Of a stretch of DNA of 64,000 bases, positions 23,329 through 34,323 are shown one piece after another. Source of the stretch: Rhexocercosporidium sp. MPI-PUGE-AT-0058 (Eukaryota > Ascomycota > Leotiomycetes > Helotiales); the NCBI GenBank assembly GCA_020746875.1, contig JAGTJL010000004.1, positions 1,550,001 through 1,614,000 of the forward strand. Reading direction: 5' to 3'. The notes under the pieces were generated by a model, which was given only the letters and a program-made list of their open reading frames with translations, had not been told where the DNA came from and did no database searches. The translations under genes and the position numbers were made by a program. Numbering within the stretch: position 1 is the stretch's first letter; each line of letters opens with the position of its first letter.

Positions 23329-26300
23329 ATGGCGTCCTATTTCCAGTCGTACTTTCAAGCCTCATCGATGCCGAAGCGCCTCCTTCAATACGTACTGGCA
23401 AGGATTGAGATTCTGGACACCGATGCCTTGGACTTGCAGAATCTTGATATAGCATGGGGCAAGAATAGCACTTTTGAATTCAGAGATGTTGCTCTACGGA
23501 TGGAGGTGAGCTTTCTGGAGTGATCATACCCTGAGATACTTGCTAATCGATATCTGCTGGCAGAAACTGGAAGGCTTGCTTCAGCTACCACCTTCACTCG
23601 AACTGGTCAAAGCCCAGGTCCTCCTCTTGCGCCTTACGATCCCAGTGGATATCTACAGCAGCCCTATAGTTGTTGAAGTTGATGGCGTTGAGAGTCTCCT
23701 ACGTATCAAGGCCAAGTCAGAAACAGAAACAGCCACGGCATACTCCACATCTCGTACGAATCATGATCGGATAAGAAAGCGTCCACCTGCACCCAACCAA
23801 GGCAGAGATCACAAGTCACGAAAGGAATTTGAAAGCACAGACGAAGAAGATGCTGAACCTGCTCTTCCGACTGCAGTGGATCTTGCTGCATCATTCCTAC
23901 AAACGGAGCCGGAAGGGGAGAGGGCAGATTTGGAGGCAGCAATCTTGTCAGAGACTCGGGATCTTAGAGACTCCTCTATACTGGGTGATGATGGGGAAAG
24001 TCCAGTAGTAGGAACAGGCACTGCATTGTCTCTCCCAACATTTATGGCCAGGTTCATACAAGGCATTGTGGACCGACTGCAAGTCAGGATTCGTGGGATC
24101 GCCATCAAGCTGGATGTCGAGATTCCTACGGAGTCTTCAAGACGAACAGCCACCAATCAAGTCGACCTCGTCACGGTTCAGCTGAAGGTGGATGATGTAG
24201 AAATCCAAGGCGTTACACATGAATTGGAGAAGCCCCAAGCTAGCAGTGGACATCCTCAGCCCCCATACAAGGAAGGAAAGAGGCTCATTTGTCTATCCCA
24301 AATCAGAGGATTTTTAATAACGGAAGCGAACTTCTTTTCGACTCTCGCCCGATCGTCTACCATGTCTTCGCCGTCGGCCACGCATTCCGACATGTTCGAA
24401 GAAAGAAGAGCAGCGTCTAAAACTAGCTCAGGAACACATGAAAGCACACTTCGAACATTTGGCTCAGGTTCCTCGCCTGATCGTGGCTCCACTGCTTCCT
24501 CGAGCAACATTTCTACGTTGTCTTTGCCTAAAGCTTCTGTCTTACGTTCGATGCACGGCTCGGCTATTACCAGTGACAGCGGGAGGTTTGATGATGCACC
24601 TGAAGACGATGCAATGTCCAACATGTACGATAGCCATGCTGATCTCAGTGAAGTCGGTGACAGCGTATACGGAGACTCGGCGTATCTGGACCAGGTCACA
24701 GAAAGCGAGTATGTTCAAGAAGGCCAGTCCATGTCTCAACAATTTTCGACCAGCATTCGCTCCACTTCCCCTTTATCTACCCCACGGGCATCGATACATA
24801 TGCCACTGTTTGGTCCTCAAATCAATGCACCAGTTACTTCCGGTTCTATTCCAGTGAGCCGTCCTCTCCCCATGTTGCAATCAACCATTTTGCCCACACG
24901 GTCACATCCAAGATTCTCCCACGACCGTGTCTCGCACTCTCAACCATCTCTCTTCACAGATCCTTCGCCTACCGTGCGAGGTCACTGTTCTACCACCCAT
25001 AATTCCAATGCAAGGCCCGTTGCTGTCAATGGAGGTGACGAGGATGATGAGTTTGATAATAGTACACCTCTACCTGAGGAGGATCTTTCCCAGTCCCAGC
25101 TTTTCAGCCATGAGGAAGCTGAGAGCATGTATATGAGTGCGGTATCTCACAATTCTTCCACATCAAATATACCAGGTGGCTGGACAGGTTCAAGCAGCGG
25201 GAGCGATGGTGCACTGTCTCAACCCAGTAGCCCCCTTCTCTCGCAGAGACCAGGAGCGGGGAGTCGATGTGATAACCTCGAGCATGCTCGATCCGTTGCT
25301 CCTCCAGACCCAGAGCCAGATCTTTCGCGATCTAATGAGATGCCATCGACGCCAAGAAGGTCATCTTTCTCTGACGCACAAAAGGCCCCCCGTATGCCTC
25401 AAGGTTCTAGCGATGCGTCAGAGCGCTCGACAACCTCTTCTGACGAATACACCCGACTGACGAAGTCGTTCTTCAGTCTCGACCACATCAATGTCTACCT
25501 TCCAGCAACCGACCCAGGGAGCCTCACAGTCTCATCAATTGACAATTCTTCAGTCACAACTGCCAGTAGTTTTTATGAAAGTCAAACCCTCGCTCCGCAA
25601 TCCCCTTCAATGAATGTGCCAGGAGCATTTTCTACTCACTTGCCGAGCCCACGGAAACCTCCGGTCTCAGCAACGAAGAAAGAGGGAGCAGATTTCAAGC
25701 CAAATACTAACAGTAATGACGCTGTTGAAGTGGCAGTTGGTAAATTGCTCGTGCAATTTGATGTTTCGATTGGGATGCTGGTTTTCAAACTGGTTAGCCA
25801 GCTCAAAGCTGTTCTCCAGACAGAAAGACAAGCAGCTGTGACTGGGTCCAAATCCAACTTTGGCGACCGCAATTTCACCGTAGGTGTCGAGGACATCTCA
25901 GTAAAGTTCTTGGAGCGCCTCGAAGGTGTTCTTGGCTCTCCAGGCGTACCACCTATACATAGCCAATCCTCGGGGCCATCACCGGCGGATGTTCTCCTGA
26001 GGATGAGCTTCAGTGGACTTCATGTCCAAGCACATGCGTCCAGAGGTACCACGAAAACTGCAGTTACGCTCAAGAAGTTTGTCTTTGGTTATGCACAAGA
26101 CAGTATCGTATCGTTTGATGCTGGCCTTCTCATGGGAGCTTCAGTCAGGGACCTAAAAGCTTCTGACGGTATTGATTTATCTCTGAAAATCACACAGTCC
26201 GCGGACACGACTAGATGTGAGATTGTAACTCTGCCGTTGCATGTATCAATCGACCTCCAGAAACTCGATGATACCTTCAGTTGGTTCGGGGGCCTTAGCA

Positions 26301-29300
26301 GTGTCCTGAACCTGGGCAGTTCCATGGCATCGAATGCAACTATTACCACCAGTAGCCCTCTCAAGCCAAAAGCCCGGGGTGTACGTTTTGAGACGCCCAT
26401 TCGACCGGATGACAAGTCATTGACGGCACAGAATAAAGCAGACATTAGGATCGGAGGATTCATTCTTGACTTGGTGGGGGCAGAGTGTAGTATTGGCATC
26501 AAAACCTCCGCGGTCAAAGTGGTAAGTCGTGATGAGGGTATTGGGGTCTTCGTTCAGAAGACCAGATTGTCCGGTCCACATCTCAAGCGATCGCATGAGG
26601 AGCCCGCAATCAATGTGGAAATCACCTCAACGCGTATTGAGTACCTCGCATCTCCAAAAAATGCCGACCTAGACCGCCTCTTATCTCTCATCACCCCTTC
26701 AAAGGCCAAATACGACCAGGACGACGACATTCTGTTAGATACACTTCTACGTCAGCGCAAGCAGGGTGCTGTCGTACGTCTCACCATTGAAGATTTCCAG
26801 GCTCGGATTGGCAGACTGCATGAGCTTAGTTATCTCCCTGAACTTGGCGAGGAGGTGTCTAGGCTATCTACAGTCGCAAATTATCTGCCTGATGACGATC
26901 GGCCGGGCCTACTTTCTCTGGTCATGATCCGGAAATTAGATGCTAACGTCGACTTTGGAAGCCCTCTGGGCACCATTCAACTCTCGTCAAATGATGTCGA
27001 AATGGCTCAAATTACCCTTCCCTCCCTCGTAGCACTCAGTGTTGCTGGAATTTCGGCTCGGCGGAATGCCTCCGAGGACTTGATCGGGGTTGCTACTGAC
27101 CCAGAGCTACGAGATGCTAGATCCAGAAGTCCCGCTCTCATGGCTAGAATGATCGGTGACGAAATGGAGCCCGTGGTCAAGATCAAGCTTTGGAACCTGA
27201 AATTCGAATACCGCGTACAGACGCTGATGACGCTGCTTGGCCTCGGAGAGAATGCAACATCTCAGGACATATCCGCCAGCTTGACAACATCAGTGGCGAC
27301 ACTGAGAGACTTTGCTCAGCCAAGAGAACCCCCTGGCTCTGCTGAGGTGCAAAAATCTAGTGCCTCAAAGCCTCTTACAATTGACGTTGTACTGCGGGAC
27401 TGCATTTTAGGAATGAATCCTTTAAGTCTACCATCGAAGATCTTGGTTGTTTTGACGGAAGCCCATGTCCAAGCAGTCCTTCCAAAAGAGCAGAACGCGA
27501 GTGCTTCGATGGAATTGAACAAAGCTTCCATTTTGGTCATCGACAATGTAGCTCATCTCACACCAGGACAGGCCAACACGAACCCCCGCAGGTACTCATT
27601 CGATGGTGGAAGCACGCAAGTGGCGGATCTCTGTGCCACAGGATATGTTTCCGTTAGTTACATATCCTCCGCAAAAGCAGTCGTTCAGATGTCGATAAGC
27701 GAGGATGGAGAACAAGCAATCGACGTAGAACTTCGAGACGATCTCTTTGTACTTGAGTCCTGCGCCGATTCCACGCAAACTCTTATTGCTGTGCTCAACA
27801 ATCTATCACCTCCTACGCTTCCCAGCAAGGAGACCAAATACCGCACAAAGGTCATCCCAGTGCAAGACCTACTTGCATCTCTATCCGGGGATGCTTTCGG
27901 TACTGCAGAAGGCGACTACAATTTCGATGATGATTTTGGGCTTGGGGATGGTTTAGGAGAAGACTTCCCCAGCGAGGATATCAATGACCTTGACTTTGAC
28001 TCTCATTATTACCAGAACGAATCAGATGAAGCTTACGGCGAAGCAGTGCTGGAGGACGAGGAGGGCTCTATCGCTTCCACACATGTGACAAGTCGCGATA
28101 CACACGATGGCGTCTTATTGGAGAGTATTGTTGAATCCCATGAGGCTCAAGAGAATCAGGAACTAGAGTTCCGGGAGGACCACTTCGGTACAGGCTCAAT
28201 CCTGGAAGGGACAGCACATCGATGGAACTCTGCGAAAAACACCTACGATCGGTCTAATGCTTATAAGGTCCGGAAAAGTCCCCTCAAAGTTTGCGTGCGC
28301 GACGTACACGTAATTTGGAACCTTTTCGATGGCTATGACTGGCAATACACTCGTGATGCGATTTCGAAGGCAGTCCAGGATGTTGAGTCAAAGGCGATCG
28401 AAAAGCGAGCGCGAAACGAAAGGCGACCCACGTTTGATCAAGACATTGATGATGAGGAGACCGTCATCGGTGACTTCCTTTTCAATTCCATATATATCGG
28501 CATACCAGCGAATCGAGATCCCCGCGAACTAGCCGCAGCAATTAACCAGGAGCTGAATGACAATGCGACGGAAACAGAGTCTATTGCCACGACTTCGTTA
28601 TCTTCTTCTCCAAGTAGACAAGGCGGCTCACGAATACCAAAGACTAGGAAGCTACGGCTGCAGAGAAGCAAGCACCATAAAATTACCTTCGAGCTTCGGG
28701 GAGTATGCGTGGATCTCGTTTCTTTTCCTCCCGGAAGCGGAGAGACCCAGAGCTCGGTTGACATCCGCGTGCACGACTTCGAGATTTTCGACCATGTTCC
28801 GACTTCGACCTGGAGAAAGTTTGCCACGTATATGCAAGATGCTGGCGAAAGAGAGACAGGTACGAACATGATACATATAGAGATTCTCAATGTGAAGCCG
28901 GTCCCTGAATTAGCTGCTGCCGAGATTGTTCTCAAGGCAACCATCCTCCCACTCCGACTTCACGTGGATCAAGATGCTCTTGATTTCATCACCAGGTTCT
29001 TCGAATTCAAGGATGACTCTGCTCCTACACAGGCAGCTCCAAGTGATGCCCCTTTTCTTCAAAGGGTGGAAGTCAATTCTGTCCAAGTTAAACTCGACTT
29101 CAAGCCAAAGAGAGTAGATTATGCTGGTCTTCGTTCCGGGCATACGACAGAGTTTATGAACTTCTTGATCCTAGACGAGGCAGATATGGTGCTTCGCCAT
29201 ACTATCATCTACGGCATTTCCGGATTTGACAAACTTGGGAAATGCTTAAACGATATATGGATGCCAGAGATCAAGAGAAATCAACTTCCTGGTATCCTGG

Positions 29301-29933
29301 CTGGCTTGGCACCTGTCAGATCGCTTGTTAATGTCGGTGGTGGCTTCCGACATCTTGTCGTGGTGCCCATGCGCGAGTACAAGAAAGATGGCCGAATCGT
29401 ACGGGGGATTTCGAAAGGAGCTGCTGCATTTGCTAAGACTACCAGTACTGAATTGGTCAAACTCGGTGCTAAGGTAGCTGTTGGTGTGCAGACAGTCCTA
29501 CAGGGCGCCGAAGACTTCCTCGGGCAAGCAGCGGAACCCTTAGCCTCTACTGTTGAAGGGGATGATTCAGAGGAAGAGAGCAAGCAAATCAGTCTTTACG
29601 CGAATCAACCAGTGGGTGTATTTCAGGGTCTTCGAGGTGGATATGCGGGCTTGCAACGAGATCTGATACTTGCACGTGATGCTATCATTGCAGTACCAGG
29701 TGAGGTAATGGAAGGTGGAAACGCAGCAGGAGTTTTGCGGGCGGTTCGGAAGCATGCTCCAACAGTGATCCTCCGACCTGCTATTGGAGTTGCCAGAGCA
29801 GGTGGTCAGATCTTAATGGGAGCCACGAATTCGCTGGACCCGGTTCATTTGCAGAGAGCTGAAGCGGTAAGCTAGATGTCCTTCTCAATAAGCACGCTTG
29901 CTAACACAATCGCAGAAATACAAGAAACATTAA
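23329..29933 (+). CDS. atg2: autophagy-related lipid-transfer protein Atg2 (2,165 aa)
   Basis: Exons 23329-23505, 23564-29866 and a terminal 18-nt exon 29916-29933 (KYKKH then TAA), totalling 2,166 codons. The N terminus ([36 protein letters not shown]) is a chorein-type domain, the entry of the lipid-transfer groove. A long Ser-rich, presumably disordered stretch covers about residues 250-690. The C-terminal part is strongly Atg2-like: [33 protein letters not shown] sequence (here [20 protein letters not shown]), and [20 protein letters not shown]. In the cell Atg2 bridges the ER and the growing phagophore with Atg9 and Atg18 and moves phospholipid for autophagosome growth. Length is normal for filamentous fungi. 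The last intron (29867-29915) follows the sequence RAEA, and the tiny last exon restores the conserved basic ending. Confidence 0.95.
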
Positions 29934-30463
29934 CGACATCATGGTTTTGGAGCATAGGTAGGCGCATTCTGCATCAGATTGGAGCCGGTATTCATGCATT
30001 TTGGGGCCATTGTTTTCAAACCCGAGGAGTTGCTGCATGTGGAGCGGGATATACCTCTGGCTTTTACCACGCGATCGTCTATTAGAATGGACTCGATATT
30101 TTCACATCTCATCCTTGTGTAATATTTCTCGAACTGTATGTTTGGTTCCAACTCTGGGAGTTACTTTGGTCCTACACCAGTACCCGCCCTCTGGTAGATC
30201 TCATTATCTAACCATCTCCCTCGAATACCTGTTCTTGTCTTCCATGGCTATCGCAGCTTGTCTCGCCCTACAGCTCTTTAGACCCATTGTTCTTCATTTG
30301 ATGTACACCATGTCTTGGCGCGAGATACTGTTTTATACAGTATGCGGCTTTACTTTTGAAACCCAGTTTCATTGCCACTTCTGTAGAATGGTCGTCGTAC
30401 CCAGCATTGTCACCGACCCACCTCGTGAAAACTTTCCATCCGCTTCTAGCATCACAATCCGTC
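29934..30463. other. convergent intergenic region
   Basis: Lies between the 3' ends of atg2 (+) and the Pth11-like receptor (-). Short plus-strand hydrophobic frames here have no recognisable family and look like chance. Confidence 0.5.
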
Positions 30464-32095
30464 CTAGTGGCTTGCATATACTTTGGTTGTACTGCCTTGC
30501 TGCCTCGAGCCTCTGCTGTTATCATGCTTCTCTTCCACGTCCACACCGACACCAACAGTTTTGGTAATGTAATCCAGTGGGTATGGATTGGTGTCATCAT
30601 AGTCATCCAATCTCTGTGCACCAGAGCGGAGTTGGCTTGCATTCTTACTCTTCGCTATGGTACGCACGGAAGTGTTGAGCGTGCGAAAGGTCTGGACGAC
30701 GAAGGCTCGGAGGGAAGGAATGCAGGCGCAAAGCACAGCAACGAATTCTTCGATCAGCGACCATTTGACAACATTTGTTTGATCCCAAGTGGCATCGAAA
30801 GATTTGGTGAAGTCCGAAAGGTACTTGAGGCGGACGATGCTTGTGACACAAGCGCTGTGGATTCGTTTTAGTAGATATTGGCTTTGGGGGATCGGAGCAG
30901 CGAGTGAAGAATGCATGACTTACAAGGAACCGATTGAGAACATGAGAAAAAGGTTCCACTTCTTCCCCCTTCCAAGTTGAAGATGTTTGATCTCAAAAAC
31001 CGGTAGAACCAAGATAAAGAGATCTTCCAGTATACTTGCAGCGGCACCACTGAACCCAATGCTGTTCAGATTGAGACATTTTCCCGACATAGACCGGTCC
31101 CAGACAAAAGCGATTGGAGTGCACTGGAATATGACCAGGAATAAATATAAAGTTCCATGGACGATCAAGAACCCGATCCCGAGTTTGCTAAATAGAGCTG
31201 TGCGCGTTCGGGGGAATACTCGGATGTACAAAAGTAAGAGCGACATCTTAGCAGAGACCTGGACGAAGACGTAGAACATTTGTGCAACGTAGTAGAACTG
31301 GAAAGCCTGTCAGCATGATTCTCCTAGGCATGCGTCGTATGTACCTTGAGGATCAAGATTCCTTTGAAGACCGGGATCGTCCAGAAGTGCTGTCCAAGTC
31401 CTAGTTTGGCGCCTGGTTACATGTGTCAGAATGAGCTTACAACTTGTCCACTCAGCTTTCTCTAACAGTGAGTACCTACTTGCCATTTCAAGAGCGGCGA
31501 GACCTGCCATAAATACCTACGTGAAGATCAGCTTGGGGGTTCGTTCATTTGGGATTCATCAGCTGACCGTGGCTACCAACGCAGCATAATCATCCCATTC
31601 CAACCTGTGGCTTGTAGCCCATCGAGTGTAGAATTTGAGCCCGGCGATTGGAAAAGTGACGCCGGAAAATGCTGCAGTGAGGACGATAATTTCAGCACTC
31701 CTTGACTCGGTGGCGAACCCTCGACATAACGCCCTTTGAATTTCACTCGTAACTAACAAATCGTTAGGTAATAGGGTGCTGGTGCAGAAATAGTTGACTC
31801 ACTAATCTGCTCTTTGAACTCGCAAGAGGTTTGTACACATTCCGAGAGGACAGACTGAAGCGTAATGTTTCGGCATATTACATCGTCCAGGGGAAGAAGA
31901 CTGCTGGAGGGTATCGAGGCCAGTCCCCTCGTTACGCAATCCAACTAAGTTATCTTAATCAGCGAAGCCAATAGAAGGGAGTATCTCGTATCATACAGCG
32001 CATTGAGGAGTGTCAGCAATAGTTAGGTTCCGAGCTGCGATAGTCTCAATACTAAAGAATCCGCTGCAGATAATCAGGATCCCCGCGAGCTTCAT
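30464..32095 (-). CDS. CFEM-domain Pth11-like seven-helix receptor (434 aa)
   Basis: Seven exons on the minus strand: 32095-31997, 31944-31803, 31752-31568, 31516-31480, 31412-31345, 31306-30924, 30854-30464, totalling 435 codons. Signal peptide (MKLAGILIICSGFFSIETIA), then an extracellular CFEM-type Cys-rich region (TPQCA, LDCVTRGL, DDVICRNITLQSVLSECVQT, SCEFKEQ). Membrane helices follow with the rhodopsin-like fungal integral-membrane signature: GLKFYTRWATSHRLEWDDY, GLGQHFWTIPV, MFYVFVQVSAKMSLLLLYIR, QCTPIAFVWDRSM, AAASILEDLFILVLPVFEI, then TSIVRLKYLSDF and FVAVLCACIPSLR. The cytosolic tail is polar. By family it is a cell-surface sensor; Magnaporthe Pth11 senses surface cues before infection. 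The ligand here is unknown. Two exons of only 37 and 68 nt were placed by conserved motifs and phase. Confidence 0.87.
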
Positions 32096-32900
32096 TTTGA
32101 AGACTAAGAAAGTTTGACCGACTGATCCAAATCGTAAGGTCAGCTCCCCTAAGTACTCATTTCGAGCGGGGACTTTATGTTTAAGAAGGATCCATGGCCG
32201 CACGCTCGACCAGGACCCTGCAAATTCTCCTCATTGGTTTTCTCGGTGAGTCTTGCATGTCCGTTCCTGACTGGACATGTTCCTGACTAGACATGTTCCT
32301 GACTGGACATGTACTGTGGCTTGGCAACCATAGATATTTCGATTTCTGGAAGCACTGGGTGCACTTGATCTGGTTGGACAGGTCTCGGAGCGAATCATAT
32401 CGCAGAAACCACTTCATGACAAGCCGTCCGCTTAGATTAGCAGGCGCCCCGACGCAAGGGAAAATTGGACCGGTGGGGACGGGACGAAGGAATGTTTATA
32501 CAAAGTACTTTGTATAACTCAGCGTTCAAGGACATAAGTAATTAGATGGCGACAGATGGTTGTCAGGATACTGTCTCGATAGATTCTTTAGCCGCATGGT
32601 TTCAAACCCCAGAACTGGCCGCCCCAGACTTCAAAGTTCCTCGCCTCTCCACTGCTTAGCATTTAGGCATGAACCACGAACATGGGAATCTTCGGAAATC
32701 GGGTTGAGATTGGGATCCAGGTGCGTACGGAGTAATTGATTAGAGGGGAGGGGCAGGGGAGGGGGCCTTTCGAGGAGGAAGAGCTGTCGTGTGTTGGGGA
32801 AGCTTGTAGGACGGCCGACATTTTATAGTTTTAGCATGGGCCAGGAAGCAGATGGGGCATGCATGATATGGATGGATGACTTTGTCATATTGGACACGGT
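32096..32900. other. intergenic, upstream of the receptor gene
   Basis: No gene recognised. A short tandem repeat of about 16 bp built around ACATGT (unit CTGGACATGTTCCTGA, about three imperfect copies) lies at 32264-32312, upstream of the receptor start. The rest is unique sequence leading to the satellite cluster. Confidence 0.5.
32264..32312. repeat. about three copies of a 16-bp tandem unit
   Basis: The unit CTGGACATGTTCCTGA carries the palindrome ACATGT and has one substitution among the copies. It lies about 170 bp upstream of the receptor start codon, so it could hold repeated factor-binding sites; that is inference. Confidence 0.65.
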
Positions 32901-33000
32901 CTGTATCTGTATCTGTATCTGTATCTGTATCTGTATCTGTATCTGTATCTGTATCTGTATCTGTATCTGTATCTGTATCTGTATCTGTATCTGTATCTGT
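32901..33000. repeat. (CTGTAT)n microsatellite, about 16.7 copies
   Basis: One hundred bases of perfect hexanucleotide repeat. All frames stay open through it, giving artificial Cys-Ile or Gln-Ile runs that should not be taken as protein. Confidence 0.97.
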
Positions 33001-33295
33001 CTTCTCTCCAAGTCCAGTACTGTCCGAGCCCGTCTCCTACTGAGCAGTGGTGCCCGTGTTTAGTTGGACAATTGGCAGCTGCCAGGCGGGTCCTGCTGGG
33101 TCTGGTGCATAACTGATTAGGCCTGGAGAAGGCTGAAGGGCTGGGCTGCGGGTACTTTACCTCGTTACTTTGTTAGTCCGGACATACTGCTGGAATGGGC
33201 CCGCCAAGGCCATACGGTTGTGCTGGACTGGACTGTGCCCTGCGCCGCCGCCTGGGAAAAGAAAAGAAAAGAAAAGCAGGAAAATCATAAAAGGA

Positions 33296-33477
33296 GATAG
33301 GATAGGGATAGGATAGGGATAGGATAGGGATAGGATAGGGATAGGATAGGGATAGGATAGGGATAGGATAGGGATAGGATAGGGATAGGATAGGGATAGG
33401 ATAGGGATAGGATAGGGATAGGATAGGGATAGGATAGGGATAGGATAGGGATAGGATAGGGATAGGATAGGGATAGG
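33296..33477. repeat. 11-bp minisatellite, about 16 copies
   Basis: The unit GATAGGGATAG is repeated almost perfectly and ends in GGAAGGATA-type variants. A period of 11 keeps all three minus-strand frames open for the whole array (a chance repeated Leu-Ser-Tyr-Pro pattern). The GGGATAG core is G-rich on one strand and faintly recalls a telomere repeat, but it is not TTAGGG. Confidence 0.95.
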
Positions 33478-33574
33478 AAAGGGAAGGATAGGGAAGGATG
33501 TACAGTACAGTCCTGTACCCTGGCTGCTGGTGCTGGGTGCCTCTGCTCGCTCGCTCGATCGGTCGACGCTCCTC

Positions 33575-33655
33575 CTCCATACATCCATCCATACATCCAT
33601 ACATCCATACATCCATCCATCCATCCATACATCCATACATACATACATACATACA
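33575..33655. repeat. CATC/CATA tetranucleotide microsatellite
   Basis: An interrupted run of CATC and CATA units ending in several CATA copies. It is the third simple repeat in the cluster upstream of the histidine kinase. Confidence 0.9.
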
Positions 33656-33765
33656 GTAATTAAGTTGTACGGTAGTACAGTAGTAGTACTTCCCGTCCCT
33701 AGACGAAAGACAAGACTCGCCTCGACTTTCTTCCAATTACCTAGACCTGACCTAACCTATCTCTA

Positions 33766-33770
<5 letters not shown>

Positions 33771-33811
<41 letters not shown>
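33771..33811. repeat. (CT)n microsatellite, about 20 copies
   Basis: A CT dinucleotide run about 510 bp upstream of the kinase start codon. CT-rich tracts are common in fungal core promoters, but one this long is likely to vary in length. Confidence 0.95.
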
Positions 33812-33815
<4 letters not shown>

Positions 33816-34323
33816 CCTTCGCCTCTGGTCCTCTCCCCTCCCCCCCCGCAATACAACATCGCAACATGGCATTGCGAGTCTGCCAGTAAATAAATCAAAT
33901 CGCCTTCTAGGTCGTGGCGTTGGTGTGGCCGCCGTCGAACTGCCTCCTCCTCCTCCTCCTCCATTCTGATCCCCGCCCTGCGCTGCTACACTCTACCGCA
34001 CCTCACGCGCGCCGAGACTGCCGCTCCCACCCACCACCCCCCGTCGACCCGAAAGACAAGAGGACAAGAAGACAAGACAAGACAAGACACCACGACACGA
34101 GAATCCCCTCCTTCATCGCGCGCATCCTCTGCTCCCTCGCATCCACCTCCGACCGCTGCAATTGTGTCTCGCAGATCGCCAGCATCTTCCAACAAAGCTC
34201 TAGAACATGCATCGAGACCGGTAGGATTCACGACCTCGCTCGTGTCGATTGGTCGATGAGGGCGGAAACATCGACCACTTCACTACACCCCAACGCTGAT
34301 CACCCATCGCCGTCAACTTCAAG
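33812..34323 (+). promoter_or_regulatory. probable 5' leader/promoter of the Sln1-type kinase
   Basis: C-rich, GA/CA-rich DNA with a CTCCTCCTCCTCC tract (about 33940-33962) and a GACAAGACAAGACAAGACA run (about 34065-34090). No TATA box. Such long C-rich leaders are typical of fungal signalling genes. The exact transcription start cannot be seen. Confidence 0.4.

Noticed and set aside
32791..33063. Cys-Ile and Gln-Ile repeat open frames
   Set aside because: They are translations of the (CTGTAT)n microsatellite.
33296..33477. internal telomere repeat
   Set aside because: The unit GATAGGGATAG has period 11 and is not (TTAGGG)n.
33157..33736. three long Tyr-Pro-Ser-rich minus-strand frames
   Set aside because: Produced by the 11-bp minisatellite, which leaves all three frames open.
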